Shown: positions 49,301 through 61,905 of the stretch, piece after piece
Layout: every line of letters begins with the position of its first letter
Numbering within the stretch: position 1 is the first letter of the stretch
NCBI GenBank assembly: GCA_037389465.1
Contig: JAZARR010000273.1
Span: 186,001-250,000 of the forward strand
DNA: 64,000 nucleotides
Direction of reading: 5' to 3'
DNA from: Baylisascaris procyonis
Taxonomy: Eukaryota > Nematoda > Chromadorea > Rhabditida > Ascarididae
Translations under genes and position numbers: made by a program
The notes under the pieces: model-generated
Databases searched by the model: none
Told to the model about the DNA's origin: nothing
Seen by the model: only the letters and a program-made list of their open reading frames with translations

Positions 49301-52300
49301 GGCGCTGTTGAAGGAGACGCACTGTTGAAGGTGAGGCGCTGTTGAAGACGACGCACTGTTGAAGACGACGCACTGTTGAAGGTGAGGCGCTGTTGAAGAC
49401 GACGCACTGTTGAAGGTGAGGCGCTGTTGAAGACGACGCACTGTTGAAGGTGAGGCGCTGTTGAAGGCGACGCACTGTTGAAGGTGAGGCGCTGTTGAAG
49501 ACGACGCACTGTTGAAGGTGAGGCGCTGTTGAGGACGACGCACTGTTGAAGGTGAGGCGCTGTTGAAGGAGACGCACTGTTGAAGGTGTGGCACTGTTGA
49601 AGGCGACGCACTGTTGAAGACGACGCACTGTTGAAGGTGAGGCGCTGTTGAAGACGACGCACTGTTGAAGGTGAGGCGCTGTTGAAGGCGACGCACTGTT
49701 GAAGGTGTGGCACTGTTGAAGGCGACGCACTGTTGAAGACGACGCACTGTTGAAGGTGAGGCGCTGTTGAAGACGACGCACTGTTGAAGGTGAGGCGCTG
49801 TTGAAGGCGACGCACTGTTGAAGGTGAGGCGCTGTTGAAGACGACGCACTGTTGAAGGTGAGGCGCTGTTGAAGGACGACGCACTGTTGAAGGTGAGGCG
49901 CTGTTGAAGGAGACGCACTGTTGAAGGTGAGGCGCTGTTGAAGACGACGCACTGTTGAAGACGACGCACTGTTGAAGGTGAGGCGCTGTTGAAGGAGACG
50001 CACTGTTGAAGGTGAGGCGCTGTTGAAGACGACGCACTGTTGAAGGCGACGCACTGTTGAAGGTGAGGCGCTGTTGAAGACGACGCACTGTTGAAGGTGA
50101 GGCGCTGTTGAAGACGACGCACTGTTGAAGGTGAGGCGCTGTTGAAGGACGACGCACTGTTGAAGGTGAGGCGCTGTTGAAGACGACGCACTGTTGAAGA
50201 CGACGCACTGTTGAAGGTGAGGCGCTGTTGAAGGAGACGCACTGTTGAAGGTGAGGCGCTGTTGAAGACGACGCACTGTTGAAGGTGACGCACTGTTGAA
50301 GGTGACGCACTGTTGAAGGCGACGCACTGTTGAAGACGACGCACTGTTGAAGGTGAGGCGCTGTTGAAGACGACGCACTGTTGAAGACGACGCACTGTTG
50401 AAGGTGAGGCGCTGTTGAAGGAGACGCACTGTTGAAGGTGAGGCGCTGTTGAAGACGACGCACTGTTGAAGGCGACGCACTGTTGAAGGTGAGGCGCTGT
50501 TGAAGACGACGCACTGTTGAAGGTGAGGCGCTGTTGAAGACGACGCACTGTTGAAGGTGAGGCGCTGTTGAAGGTGACGCACTGTTGAAGGTGACGCACT
50601 GTTGAAGGCGACGCACTGTTGAAGGTGAGGCGCTGTTGAAGGCGACGCACTGTTGAAGGTGAGGCGCTGTTGAAGGTGAGGCACTGTTGAAGACGACGCA
50701 CTGTTGAAGGCGACGCACTGTTGAAGGTGAGGCGCTGTTGAAGACGACGCACTGTTGAAGGTGAGGCGCTGTTGAAGACGACGCACTGTTGAAGGTGAGG
50801 CGCTGTTGAAGACGACGCACTGTTGAAGGCGACGCACTGTTGAAGGTGAGGCGCTGTTGAAGACGACGCACTGTTGAAGGTGAGGCGCTGTTGAAGACGA
50901 CGCACTGTTGAAGGTGAGGCGCTGTTGAAGGTGTGGCACTGTTGAAGACGACGCACTGTTGAAGGCGACGCACTGTTGAAGGTGAGGCGCTGTTGAAGAC
51001 GACGCACTGTTGAAGGTGAGGCGCTGTTGAAGACGACGCACTGTTGAAGGTGAGGCGCTGTTGAAGGTGACGCACTGTTGAAGACGACGCACTGTTGAAG
51101 GTGAGGCGCTGTTGAAGACGACGCACTGTTGAAGGTGAGGCGCTGTTGAAGGCGACGCACTGTTGAAGGTGAGGCGCTGTTGAAGACGACGCACTGTTGA
51201 AGGTGAGGCGCTGTTGAGGACGACGCACTGTTGAAGGTGAGGCGCTGTTGAAGGAGACGCACTGTTGAAGGTGAGGCGCTGTTGAAGACGACGCACTGTT
51301 GAAGACGACGCACTGTTGAAGGTGAGGCGCTGTTGAAGGAGACGCACTGTTGAAGGTGAGGCGCTGTTGAAGACGACGCACTGTTGAAGGCGACGCACTG
51401 TTGAAGGTGAGGCGCTGTTGAAGGCGACGCACTGTTGAAGGTGAGGCGCTGTTGAAGACGACGCACTGTTGAAGGTGAGGCGCTGTTGAGGACGACGCAC
51501 TGTTGAAGGTGAGGCGCTGTTGAAGACGACGCACTGTTGAAGACGACGCACTGTTGAAGGTGAGGCGCTGTTGAAGGAGACGCACTGTTGAAGGTGAGGC
51601 GCTGTTGAAGACGACGCACTGTTGAAGGCGACGCACTGTTGAAGGTGACGCACTGTTGAAGGTGACGCACTGTTGAAGACGACGCACTGTTGAAGGTGAG
51701 GCGCTGTTGAAGACGACGCACTGTTGAAGACGACGCACTGTTGAAGGTGAGGCGCTGTTGAAGGAGACGCACTGTTGAAGGTGAGGCGCTGTTGAAGACG
51801 ACGCACTGTTGAAGGCGACGCACTGTTGAAGGTGAGGCGCTGTTGAAGACGACGCACTGTTGAAGGTGAGGCGCTGTTGAAGACGACGCACTGTTGAAGG
51901 TGAGGCGCTGTTGAAGGTGTGGCACTGTTGAAGACGACGCACTGTTGAAGGCGACGCACTGTTGAAGGTGAGGCGCTGTTGAAGACGACGCACTGTTGAA
52001 GGCGACGCACTGTTGAAGGTGAGGCGCTGTTGAAGACGACGCACTGTTGAAGGTGAGGCGCTGTTGAAGACGACGCACTGTTGAAGGTGAGGCGCTGTTG
52101 AAGGACGACGCACTGTTGAAGGTGAGGCGCTGTTGAAGACGACGCACTGTTGAAGACGACGCACTGTTGAAGGTGAGGCGCTGTTGAAGGAGACGCACTG
52201 TTGAAGGTGAGGCGCTGTTGAAGACGACGCACTGTTGAAGGCGGCGCACTGTTGAAGGTGTGGCACTGTTGAAGGCGACGCACTGTTGAAGACGACGCAC

Positions 52301-53299
52301 TGTTGAAGGTGAGGCGCTGTTGAAGACGACGCACTGTTGAAGACGACGCACTGTTGAAGGTGAGGCGCTGTTGAAGGACGACGCACTGTTGAAGGTGAGG
52401 CGCTGTTGAAGACGACGCACTGTTGAAGGCGAGGCACTGTTGAAGGTGAGGCACTGTTGAAGGCGACGCACTGTTGAAGACGACGCACTGTTGAAGGTGA
52501 GGCGCTGTTGAAGACGACGCACTGTTGAAGGTGAGGCGCTGTTGAAGACGACGCACTGTTGAAGGTGAGGCGCTGTTGAAGGTGACGCACTGTTGAAGGT
52601 GACGCACTGTTGAAGGCGACGCACTGTTGAAGGTGAGGCGCTGTTGAAGACGACGCACTGTTGAAGGTGAGGCGCTGTTGAGGACGACGCACTGTTGAAG
52701 GTGAGGCGCTGTTGAAGGAGACGCACTGTTGAAGGTGAGGCGCTGTTGAAGACGACGCACTGTTGAAGGTGAGGCGCTGTTGAAGGAGACGCACTGTTGA
52801 AGGTGAGGCGCTGTTGAAGACGACGCACTGTTGAAGGCGGCGGACTGTTGAAGGTGTGGCACTGTTGAAGGCGACGCACTGTTGAAGGCGACGCACTGTT
52901 GAAGACGACGCACTGTTGAAGGTGAGGCGCTGTTGAAGGCGACGCACTGTTGAAGGTGAGGCGCTGTTGAAGACGACGCACTGTTGAAGGCGACGCACTG
53001 TTGAAGGTGAGGCACTGTTGAAGGCGACGCACTGTTGAAGACGACGCACTGTTGAAGGTGAGGCGCTGTTGAAGACGACGCACTGTTGAAGGCGGCGCAC
53101 TGTTGAAGGTGAGGCACTGTTGAAGGCGACGCACTGTTGAAGACGACGCACTGTTGAAGGCGACGCACTGTTGAAGGTGAGGCGCTGTTGAAGACGACGC
53201 ACTGTTGAAGGTGAGGCGCTGTTGAGGACGACGCACTGTTGAAGGTGAGGCGCTGTTGAAGGCGACGCACTGTTGAAGGTGAGGCGCTGTTGAAGGAGA

Positions 53300-56200
53300 C
53301 GCACTGTTGAAGGTGAGGCGCTGTTGAAGACGACGCACTGTTGAAGGCGACGACTGTTGAAGGTGACACTGTTGAAGGCGACGCACTGTTGAAGACGACG
53401 CACTGTTGAAGGTGAGGCGCTGTTGAAGACGACGCACTGTTGAAGGTGAGGCGCTGTTGAAGGAGACGCACTGTTGAAGGTGAGGCGCTGTTGAAGACGA
53501 CGCACTGTTGAAGGCGACGGACTGTTGAAGGTGACGCACTGTTGAAGGCGACGCACTGTTGAAGACGACGCACTGTTGAAGGTGAGGCGCTGTTGAAGAC
53601 GACGCACTGTTGAAGGTGAGGCGCTGTTGAAGGTGAGGCGCTGTTGAAGGAGACGCACTGTTGAAGGTGAGGCGCTGTTGAAGGCGACGCACTGTTGAAG
53701 GTGAGGCACTGTTGAAGGCGACGCACTGTTGAAGACGACGCACTGTTGAAGGTGAGGCGCTGTTGAAGACGACGCACTGTTGAAGGTGAGGCGCTGTTGA
53801 AGGCGACGCACTGTTGAAGGTGAGGCGCTGTTGAAGACGACGCACTGTTGAAGGTGAGGCGCTGTTGAGGACGACGCACTGTTGAAGGTGAGGCGCTGTT
53901 GAAGGAGACGCACTGTTGAAGGTGAGGCGCTGTTGAAGACGACGCACTGTTGAAGACGACGCACTGTTGAAGGTGAGGCGCTGTTGAAGACGACGCACTG
54001 TTGAAGGTGAGGCGCTGTTGAGGACGACGCACTGTTGAAGGTGAGGCGCTGTTGAAGGAGACGCACTGTTGAAGGTGAGGCGCTGTTGAAGACGACGCAC
54101 TGTTGAAGACGACGCACTGTTGAAGGTGAGGCGCTGTTGAAGGAGACGCACTGTTGAAGGTGAGGCGCTGTTGAAGGCGACGCACTGTTGAAGGTGAGGC
54201 ACTGTTGAAGGCGACGCACTGTTGAAGACGACGCACTGTTGAAGGTGAGGCGCTGTTGAGGACGACGCACTGTTGAAGGTGAGGCGCTGTTGAAGACGAC
54301 GCACTGTTGAAGACGACGCACTGTTGAAGGTGAGGCGCTGTTGAAGGAGACGCACTGTTGAAGGTGAGGCGCTGTTGAAGGCGACGCACTGTTGAAGGTG
54401 AGGCACTGTTGAAGGCGACGCACTGTTGAAGACGACGCACTGTTGAAGGTGAGGCGCTGTTGAAGACGACGCACTGTTGAAGGTGAGGCGCTGTTGAAGG
54501 CGACGCACTGTTGAAGGTGAGGCGCTGTTGAAGACGACGCACTGTTGAAGGTGAGGCGCTGTTGAAGACGACGCACTGTTGAAGGTGAGGCGCTGTTGAA
54601 GGAGACGCACTGTTGAAGGTGAGGCGCTGTTGAAGACGACGCACTGTTGAAGACGACGCACTGTTGAAGGTGAGGCGCTGTTGAAGGAGACGCACTGTTG
54701 AAGGTGAGGCGCTGTTGAAGGCGACGCACTGTTGAAGGTGAGGCACTGTTGAAGGCGACGCACTGTTGAAGACGACGCACTGTTGAAGGTGAGGCGCTGT
54801 TGAAGACGACGCACTGTTGAAGGTGAGGCGCTGTTGAAGGCGACGCACTGTTGAAGGCGACGCACTGTTGAAGGTGAGGCGCTGTTGAAGACGACGCACT
54901 GTTGAAGGTGAGGCGCTGTTGAAGGAGACGCACTGTTGAAGGTGAGGCGCTGTTGAAGACGACGCACTGTTGAAGACGACGCACTGTTGAAGGTGAGGCG
55001 CTGTTGAAGACGACGCACTGTTGAAGGTGAGGCGCTGTTGAAGGCGACGCACTGTTGAAGGTGAGGCGCTGTTGAAGGAGACGCACTGTTGAAGGTGAGG
55101 CGCTGTTGAAGACGACGCACTGTTGAAGACGACGCACTGTTGAAGGTGAGGCGCTGTTGAAGACGACGCACTGTTGAAGGTGAGGCGCTGTTGAGGACGA
55201 CGCACTGTTGAAGGTGAGGCGCTGTTGAAGGAGACGCACTGTTGAAGGTGAGGCGCTGTTGAAGACGACGCACTGTTGAAGACGACGCACTGTTGAAGGT
55301 GAGGCGCTGTTGAAGGAGACGCACTGTTGAAGGTGAGGCGCTGTTGAAGGCGACGCACTGTTGAAGGTGTGGCACTGTTGAAGGCGACGCACTGTTGAAG
55401 ACGACGCACTGTTGAAGGTGAGGCGCTGTTGAAGACGACGCACTGTTGAAGGTGAGGCGCTGTTGAAGGAGACGCACTGTTGAAGGTGAGGCGCTGTTGA
55501 AGACGACGCACTGTTGAAGACGACGCACTGTTGAAGGTGAGGCGCTGTTGAAGGAGACGCACTGTTGAAGGTGAGGCGCTGTTGAAGGCGACGCACTGTT
55601 GAAGGTGTGGCACTGTTGAAGGCGACGCACTGTTGAAGACGACGCACTGTTGAAGGTGAGGCGCTGTTGAAGACGACGCACTGTTGAAGGTGAGGCGCTG
55701 TTGAAGGCGACGCACTGTTGAAGGTGAGGCGCTGTTGAAGACGACGCACTGTTGAAGGTGAGGCGCTGTTGAAGACGACGCACTGTTGAAGGTGAGGCGC
55801 TGTTGAAGGAGACGCACTGTTGAAGGTGAGGCGCTGTTGAAGACGACGCACTGTTGAAGACGACGCACTGTTGAAGGTGAGGCGCTGTTGAAGGAGACGC
55901 ACTGTTGAAGGCGACGCACTGTTGAAGGTGAGGCGCTGTTGAAGGCGACGCACTGTTGAAGGTGAGGCGCTGTTGAAGACGACGCACTGTTGAAGGTGAG
56001 GCGCTGTTGAGGACGACGCACTGTTGAAGGTGAGGCGCTGTTGAAGACGACGCACTGTTGAAGACGACGCACTGTTGAAGGTGAGGCGCTGTTGAAGGAG
56101 ACGCACTGTTGAAGGTGAGGCGCTGTTGAAGACGACGCACTGTTGAAGGCGACGCACTGTTGAAGGTGAGGCACTGTTGAAGGCGACGCACTGTTGAAGA

Positions 56201-58150
56201 CGACGCACTGTTGAAGGTGAGGCGCTGTTGAAGACGACGCACTGTTGAAGACGACGCACTGTTGAAGGTGAGGCGCTGTTGAAGGAGACGCACTGTTGAA
56301 GGTGAGGCGCTGTTGAAGACGACGCACTGTTGAAGGCGACGCACTGTTGAAGGTGAGGCACTGTTGAAGGCGACGCACTGTTGAAGACGACGCACTGTTG
56401 AAGGTGAGGCGCTGTTGAAGACGACGCACTGTTGAAGGTGAGGCGCTGTTGAAGACGACGCACTGTTGAAGGTGAGGCGCTGTTGAAGGTGTGGCACTGT
56501 TGAAGACGACGCACTGTTGAAGGCGACGCACTGTTGAAGGTGAGGCGCTGTTGAAGACGACGCACTGTTGAAGGTGAGGCGCTGTTGAAGACGACGCACT
56601 GTTGAAGGTGAGGCGCTGTTGAAGGAGACGCACTGTTGAAGGTGAGGCGCTGTTGAAGACGACGCACTGTTGAAGGTGAGGCGCTGTTGAAGGAGACGCA
56701 CTGTTGAAGGTGAGGCGCTGTTGAAGACGACGCACTGTTGAAGGCGGCGGACTGTTGAAGGTGAGGCACTGTTGAAGGCGACGCACTGTTGAAGGTGAGG
56801 CACTGTTGAAGACGACGCACTGTTGAAGGTGAGGCGCTGTTGAAGGAGACGCACTGTTGAAGGTGAGGCGCTGTTGAAGACGACGCACTGTTGAAGGCGA
56901 CGCACTGTTGAAGGTGAGGCACTGTTGAAGGCGACGCACTGTTGAAGACGACGCACTGTTGAAGGTGAGGCGCTGTTGAAGACGACGCACTGTTGAAGGC
57001 GACGCACTGTTGAAGGTGTGGCACTGTTGAAGGCGACGCACTGTTGAAGACGACGCACTGTTGAAGGCGACGCACTGTTGAAGGTGAGGCGCTGTTGAAG
57101 ACGACGCACTGTTGAAGGTGAGGCGCTGTTGAGGACGACGCACTGTTGAAGGTGAGGCGCTGTTGAAGGAGACGCACTGTTGAAGGTGAGGCGCTGTTGA
57201 AGGAGACGCACTGTTGAAGGTGAGGCGCTGTTGAAGACGACGCACTGTTGAAGGCGGCGGACTGTTGAAGGTGACACTGTTGAAGGCGACGCACTGTTGA
57301 AGACGACGCACTGTTGAAGGTGAGGCGCTGTTGAAGACGACGCACTGTTGAAGGTGAGGCGCTGTTGAAGGAGACGCACTGTTGAAGGTGAGGCGCTGTT
57401 GAAGACGACGCACTGTTGAAGGCGGCGCACTGTTGAAGGTGAGGCACTGTTGAAGGCGACGCACTGTTGAAGACGACGCACTGTTGAAGGTGAGGCGCTG
57501 TTGAAGACGACGCACTGTTGAAGGTGAGGCGCTGTTGAAGGTGAGGCACTGTTGAAGGAGACGCACTGTTGAAGGTGAGGCGCTGTTGAAGGCGACGCAC
57601 TGTTGAAGGTGTGGCACTGTTGAAGGCGACGCACTGTTGAAGACGACGCACTGTTGAAGGTGAGGCGCTGTTGAAGACGACGCACTGTTGAAGGTGAGGC
57701 GCTGTTGAAGGCGACGCACTGTTGAAGGTGAGGCGCTGTTGAAGACGACGCACTGTTGAAGGTGAGGCGCTGTTGAGGACGACGCACTGTTGAAGGTGAG
57801 GCGCTGTTGAAGGAGACGCACTGTTGAAGGTGAGGCGCTGTTGAAGACGACGCACTGTTGAAGACGACGCACTGTTGAAGGTGAGGCGCTGTTGAAGACG
57901 ACGCACTGTTGAAGGTGAGGCGCTGTTGAGGACGACGCACTGTTGAAGGTGAGGCGCTGTTGAAGGAGACGCACTGTTGAAGGTGAGGCGCTGTTGAAGA
58001 CGACGCACTGTTGAAGACGACGCACTGTTGAAGGTGAGGCGCTGTTGAAGGAGACGCACTGTTGAAGGTGAGGCGCTGTTGAAGGCGACGCACTGTTGAA
58101 GGTGAGGCACTGTTGAAGGCGACGCACTGTTGAAGACGACGCACTGTTGA
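53300..58150 (+). repeat. Multi-hundred-bp blocks duplicated with a 3,908-bp offset
   Basis: The 15-bp unit at 53359 and H units at 53867 and 54020 have counterparts at 57267, 57775 and 57928, each 3,908 bp further on, with the same surrounding unit order apart from a few substitutions. 3,908 equals 229 units of 17 plus one of 15. The duplicated stretch extends at least from about 53340 to 54250 and 57250 to 58150. Confidence 0.65.
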
Positions 58151-60886
58151 AGGTGAGGCGCTGTTGAAGACGACGCACTGTTGAAGGTGAGGCGCTGTTG
58201 AAGGAGACGCACTGTTGAAGGTGAGGCGCTGTTGAAGACGACGCACTGTTGAAGACGACGCACTGTTGAAGGTGAGGCGCTGTTGAAGGAGACGCACTGT
58301 TGAAGGTGAGGCGCTGTTGAAGGCGACGCACTGTTGAAGGTGAGGCACTGTTGAAGGCGACGCACTGTTGAAGACGACGCACTGTTGAAGGTGAGGCGCT
58401 GTTGAAGACGACGCACTGTTGAAGGTGAGGCGCTGTTGAAGGCGACGCACTGTTGAAGGTGAGGCGCTGTTGAAGACGACGCACTGTTGAAGGTGAGGCG
58501 CTGTTGAAGGACGACGCACTGTTGAAGGTGAGGCGCTGTTGAAGGAGACGCACTGTTGAAGGTGAGGCGCTGTTGAAGACGACGCACTGTTGAAGACGAC
58601 GCACTGTTGAAGGTGAGGCGCTGTTGAAGGAGACGCACTGTTGAAGGTGAGGCGCTGTTGAAGGCGACGCACTGTTGAAGGTGTGGCACTGTTGAAGGCG
58701 ACGCACTGTTGAAGACGACGCACTGTTGAAGGTGAGGCGCTGTTGAAGACGACGCACTGTTGAAGGTGAGGCGCTGTTGAAGGCGACGCACTGTTGAAGG
58801 CGACGCACTGTTGAAGGTGAGGCGCTGTTGAAGACGACGCACTGTTGAAGGTGAGGCGCTGTTGAAGGAGACGCACTGTTGAAGGTGAGGCGCTGTTGAA
58901 GACGACGCACTGTTGAAGACGACGCACTGTTGAAGGTGAGGCGCTGTTGAAGACGACGCACTGTTGAAGGTGAGGCGCTGTTGAAGGCGACGCACTGTTG
59001 AAGGTGAGGCGCTGTTGAAGGAGACGCACTGTTGAAGGTGAGGCGCTGTTGAAGACGACGCACTGTTGAAGACGACGCACTGTTGAAGGTGAGGCGCTGT
59101 TGAAGACGACGCACTGTTGAAGGTGAGGCGCTGTTGAAGGCGACGCACTGTTGAAGGTGAGGCGCTGTTGAAGGAGACGCACTGTTGAAGGTGAGGCGCT
59201 GTTGAAGACGACGCACTGTTGAAGACGACGCACTGTTGAAGGTGAGGCGCTGTTGAAGGAGACGCACTGTTGAAGGTGAGGCGCTGTTGAAGGCGACGCA
59301 CTGTTGAAGGTGAGGCACTGTTGAAGGCGACGCACTGTTGAAGACGACGCACTGTTGAAGGTGAGGCGCTGTTGAGGACGACGCACTGTTGAAGGTGAGG
59401 CGCTGTTGAAGGAGACGCACTGTTGAAGGTGAGGCGCTGTTGAAGACGACGCACTGTTGAAGACGACGCACTGTTGAAGGTGAGGCGCTGTTGAAGGAGA
59501 CGCACTGTTGAAGGTGAGGCGCTGTTGAAGGCGACGCACTGTTGAAGGTGTGGCACTGTTGAAGGCGACGCACTGTTGAAGACGACGCACTGTTGAAGGT
59601 GAGGCGCTGTTGAAGACGACGCACTGTTGAAGGTGAGGCGCTGTTGAAGGCGACGCACTGTTGAAGGTGAGGCGCTGTTGAAGACGACGCACTGTTGAAG
59701 GTGAGGCGCTGTTGAAGACGACGCACTGTTGAAGGTGAGGCGCTGTTGAAGGAGACGCACTGTTGAAGGTGAGGCGCTGTTGAAGACGACGCACTGTTGA
59801 AGACGACGCACTGTTGAAGGTGAGGCGCTGTTGAAGGAGACGCACTGTTGAAGGTGAGGCGCTGTTGAAGGCGACGCACTGTTGAAGGTGAGGCACTGTT
59901 GAAGGCGACGCACTGTTGAAGACGACGCACTGTTGAAGGTGAGGCGCTGTTGAAGACGACGCACTGTTGAAGGTGAGGCGCTGTTGAAGGCGACGCACTG
60001 TTGAAGACGACGCACTGTTGAAGGTGAGGCGCTGTTGAAGACGACGCACTGTTGAAGGTGAGGCGCTGTTGAAGGAGACGCACTGTTGAAGGTGAGGCGC
60101 TGTTGAAGGTGAGGCGCTGTTGAAGACGACGCACTGTTGAAGGTGAGGCGCTGTTGAAGGAGACGCACTGTTGAAGGTGAGGCACTGTTGAAGACGACGC
60201 ACTGTTGAAGGCGACGCACTGTTGAAGGTGAGGCGCTGTTGAAGACGACGCACTGTTGAAGGTGAGGCGCTGTTGAGGACGACGCACTGTTGAAGGTGAG
60301 GCGCTGTTGAAGGACGACGCACTGTTGAAGGTGAGGCGCTGTTGAAGACGACGCACTGTTGAAGGTGAGGCGCTGTTGAAGGAGACGCACTGTTGAAGGT
60401 GAGGCGCTGTTGAAGACGACGCACTGTTGAAGGTGAGGCACTGTTGAAGGCGACGCACTGTTGAAGGTGAGGCACTGTTGAAGGCGACGCACTGTTGAAG
60501 GTGAGGCACTGTTGAAGACGACGCACTGTTGAAGGTGAGGCACTGTTGAAGACGACGCACTGTTGAAGGTGAGGCGCTGTTGAAGGCGACGCACTGTTGA
60601 AGGTGAGGCACTGTTGAAGGCGACGCACTGTTGAAGGTGAGGCACTGTTCAAGACGACGCACTGTTGAAGGTGAGGCACTGTTGAAGCGACGCACTGTTG
60701 AAGGTGAGGCACTGTTGAAGGCGACGCACTGTTGAAGGTGAGGCGCTGTTGAAGACGACGCACTGTTGAAGGTGAGGCGCTGTTGAAGACGACGCACTGT
60801 TGAAGGTGAGGCACTGTTGAAGGTGAGGCACTGTTGAAGGCGACGCACTGTTGAAGGTGTGGCACTGTTGAAGGCGACGCACTGTT

Positions 60887-61905
60887 GAAGGTGGGCACTG
60901 TTGAAGACGACGCACTGTTGAAGGCGACGCGCTGTTGAAAGTGTGGCACTGTTGAAGGCGACGCACTGTTGAAGGTGAGGCGCTGTTGAAGGAGACGCAC
61001 TGTTGAAGGTGAGGCACTGTTGAAGGCGACGCACTGTTGAAGGTGAGGCGCTGTTGAAGACGACGCACTGTTGAAGGTGAGGCACTGTTGAAGGCGACGC
61101 ACTGTTGAAGGTGAGGCGCTGTTGAAGGAGACGCACTGTTGAAGGTGAGGCGCTGTTGAAGACGACGCACTGTTGAAGGTGAGGCGCTGTTGAAGGAGAC
61201 GCACTGTTGAAGGTGAGGCGCTGTTGAAGGCGACGCACTGTTGAAGGTGAGGCACTGTTGAAGGCGACGCACTGTTGAAGACGACGCACTGTTGAAGGTG
61301 AGGCGCTGTTGAAGACGACGCACTGTTGAAGGTGAGGCGCTGTTGAAGGAGACGCACTGTTGAAGGTGAGGCGCTGTTGAAGACGACGCACTGTTGAAGG
61401 TGAGGCGCTGTTGAAGACGACGCACTGTTGAAGGTGAGGCACTGTTGAAGGTGAGGCACTGTTGAAGGCGACGCACTGTTGAAGGTGAGGCACTGTTGAA
61501 GGCGACGCACTGTTGAAGGTGGGCACTGTTGAAGACGACGCACTGTTGAAGGCGACGCGCTGTTGAAAGTGTGGCACTGTTGAAGGCGACGCACTGTTGA
61601 AGGTGAGGCGCTGTTGAAGGAGACGCACTGTTGAAGGTGAGGCACTGTTGAAGGCGACGCACTGTTGAAGGTGAGGCGCTGTTGAAGACGACGCACTGTT
61701 GAAGGTGAGGCACTGTTGATGGCGACGCACTGTTGAAGGTGAGGCGCTGTTGAAGGAGACGCACTGTTGAAGGTGAGGCGCTGTTGAAGACGACGCACTG
61801 TTGAAGGTGAGGCGCTGTTGAAGGAGACGCACTGTTGAAGGTGAGGCGCTGTTGAAGGCGACGCACTGTTGAAGGTGTGGCACTGTTGAAGGCGACGCAC
61901 TGTTG
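60887..61905 (+). repeat. 628-bp direct duplication with a shared 16-bp unit
   Basis: gaaggtgggcactgtt (16 bp) starts at 60887 and 61515, 628 bp apart, which is 36 units of 17 plus one of 16. Both copies continue with the same order, including a gaaagtgtgg unit and several E units. I saw few differences: gatgg at about 61719 and a gtgagg/gtgtgg exchange near the end. Confidence 0.7.
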
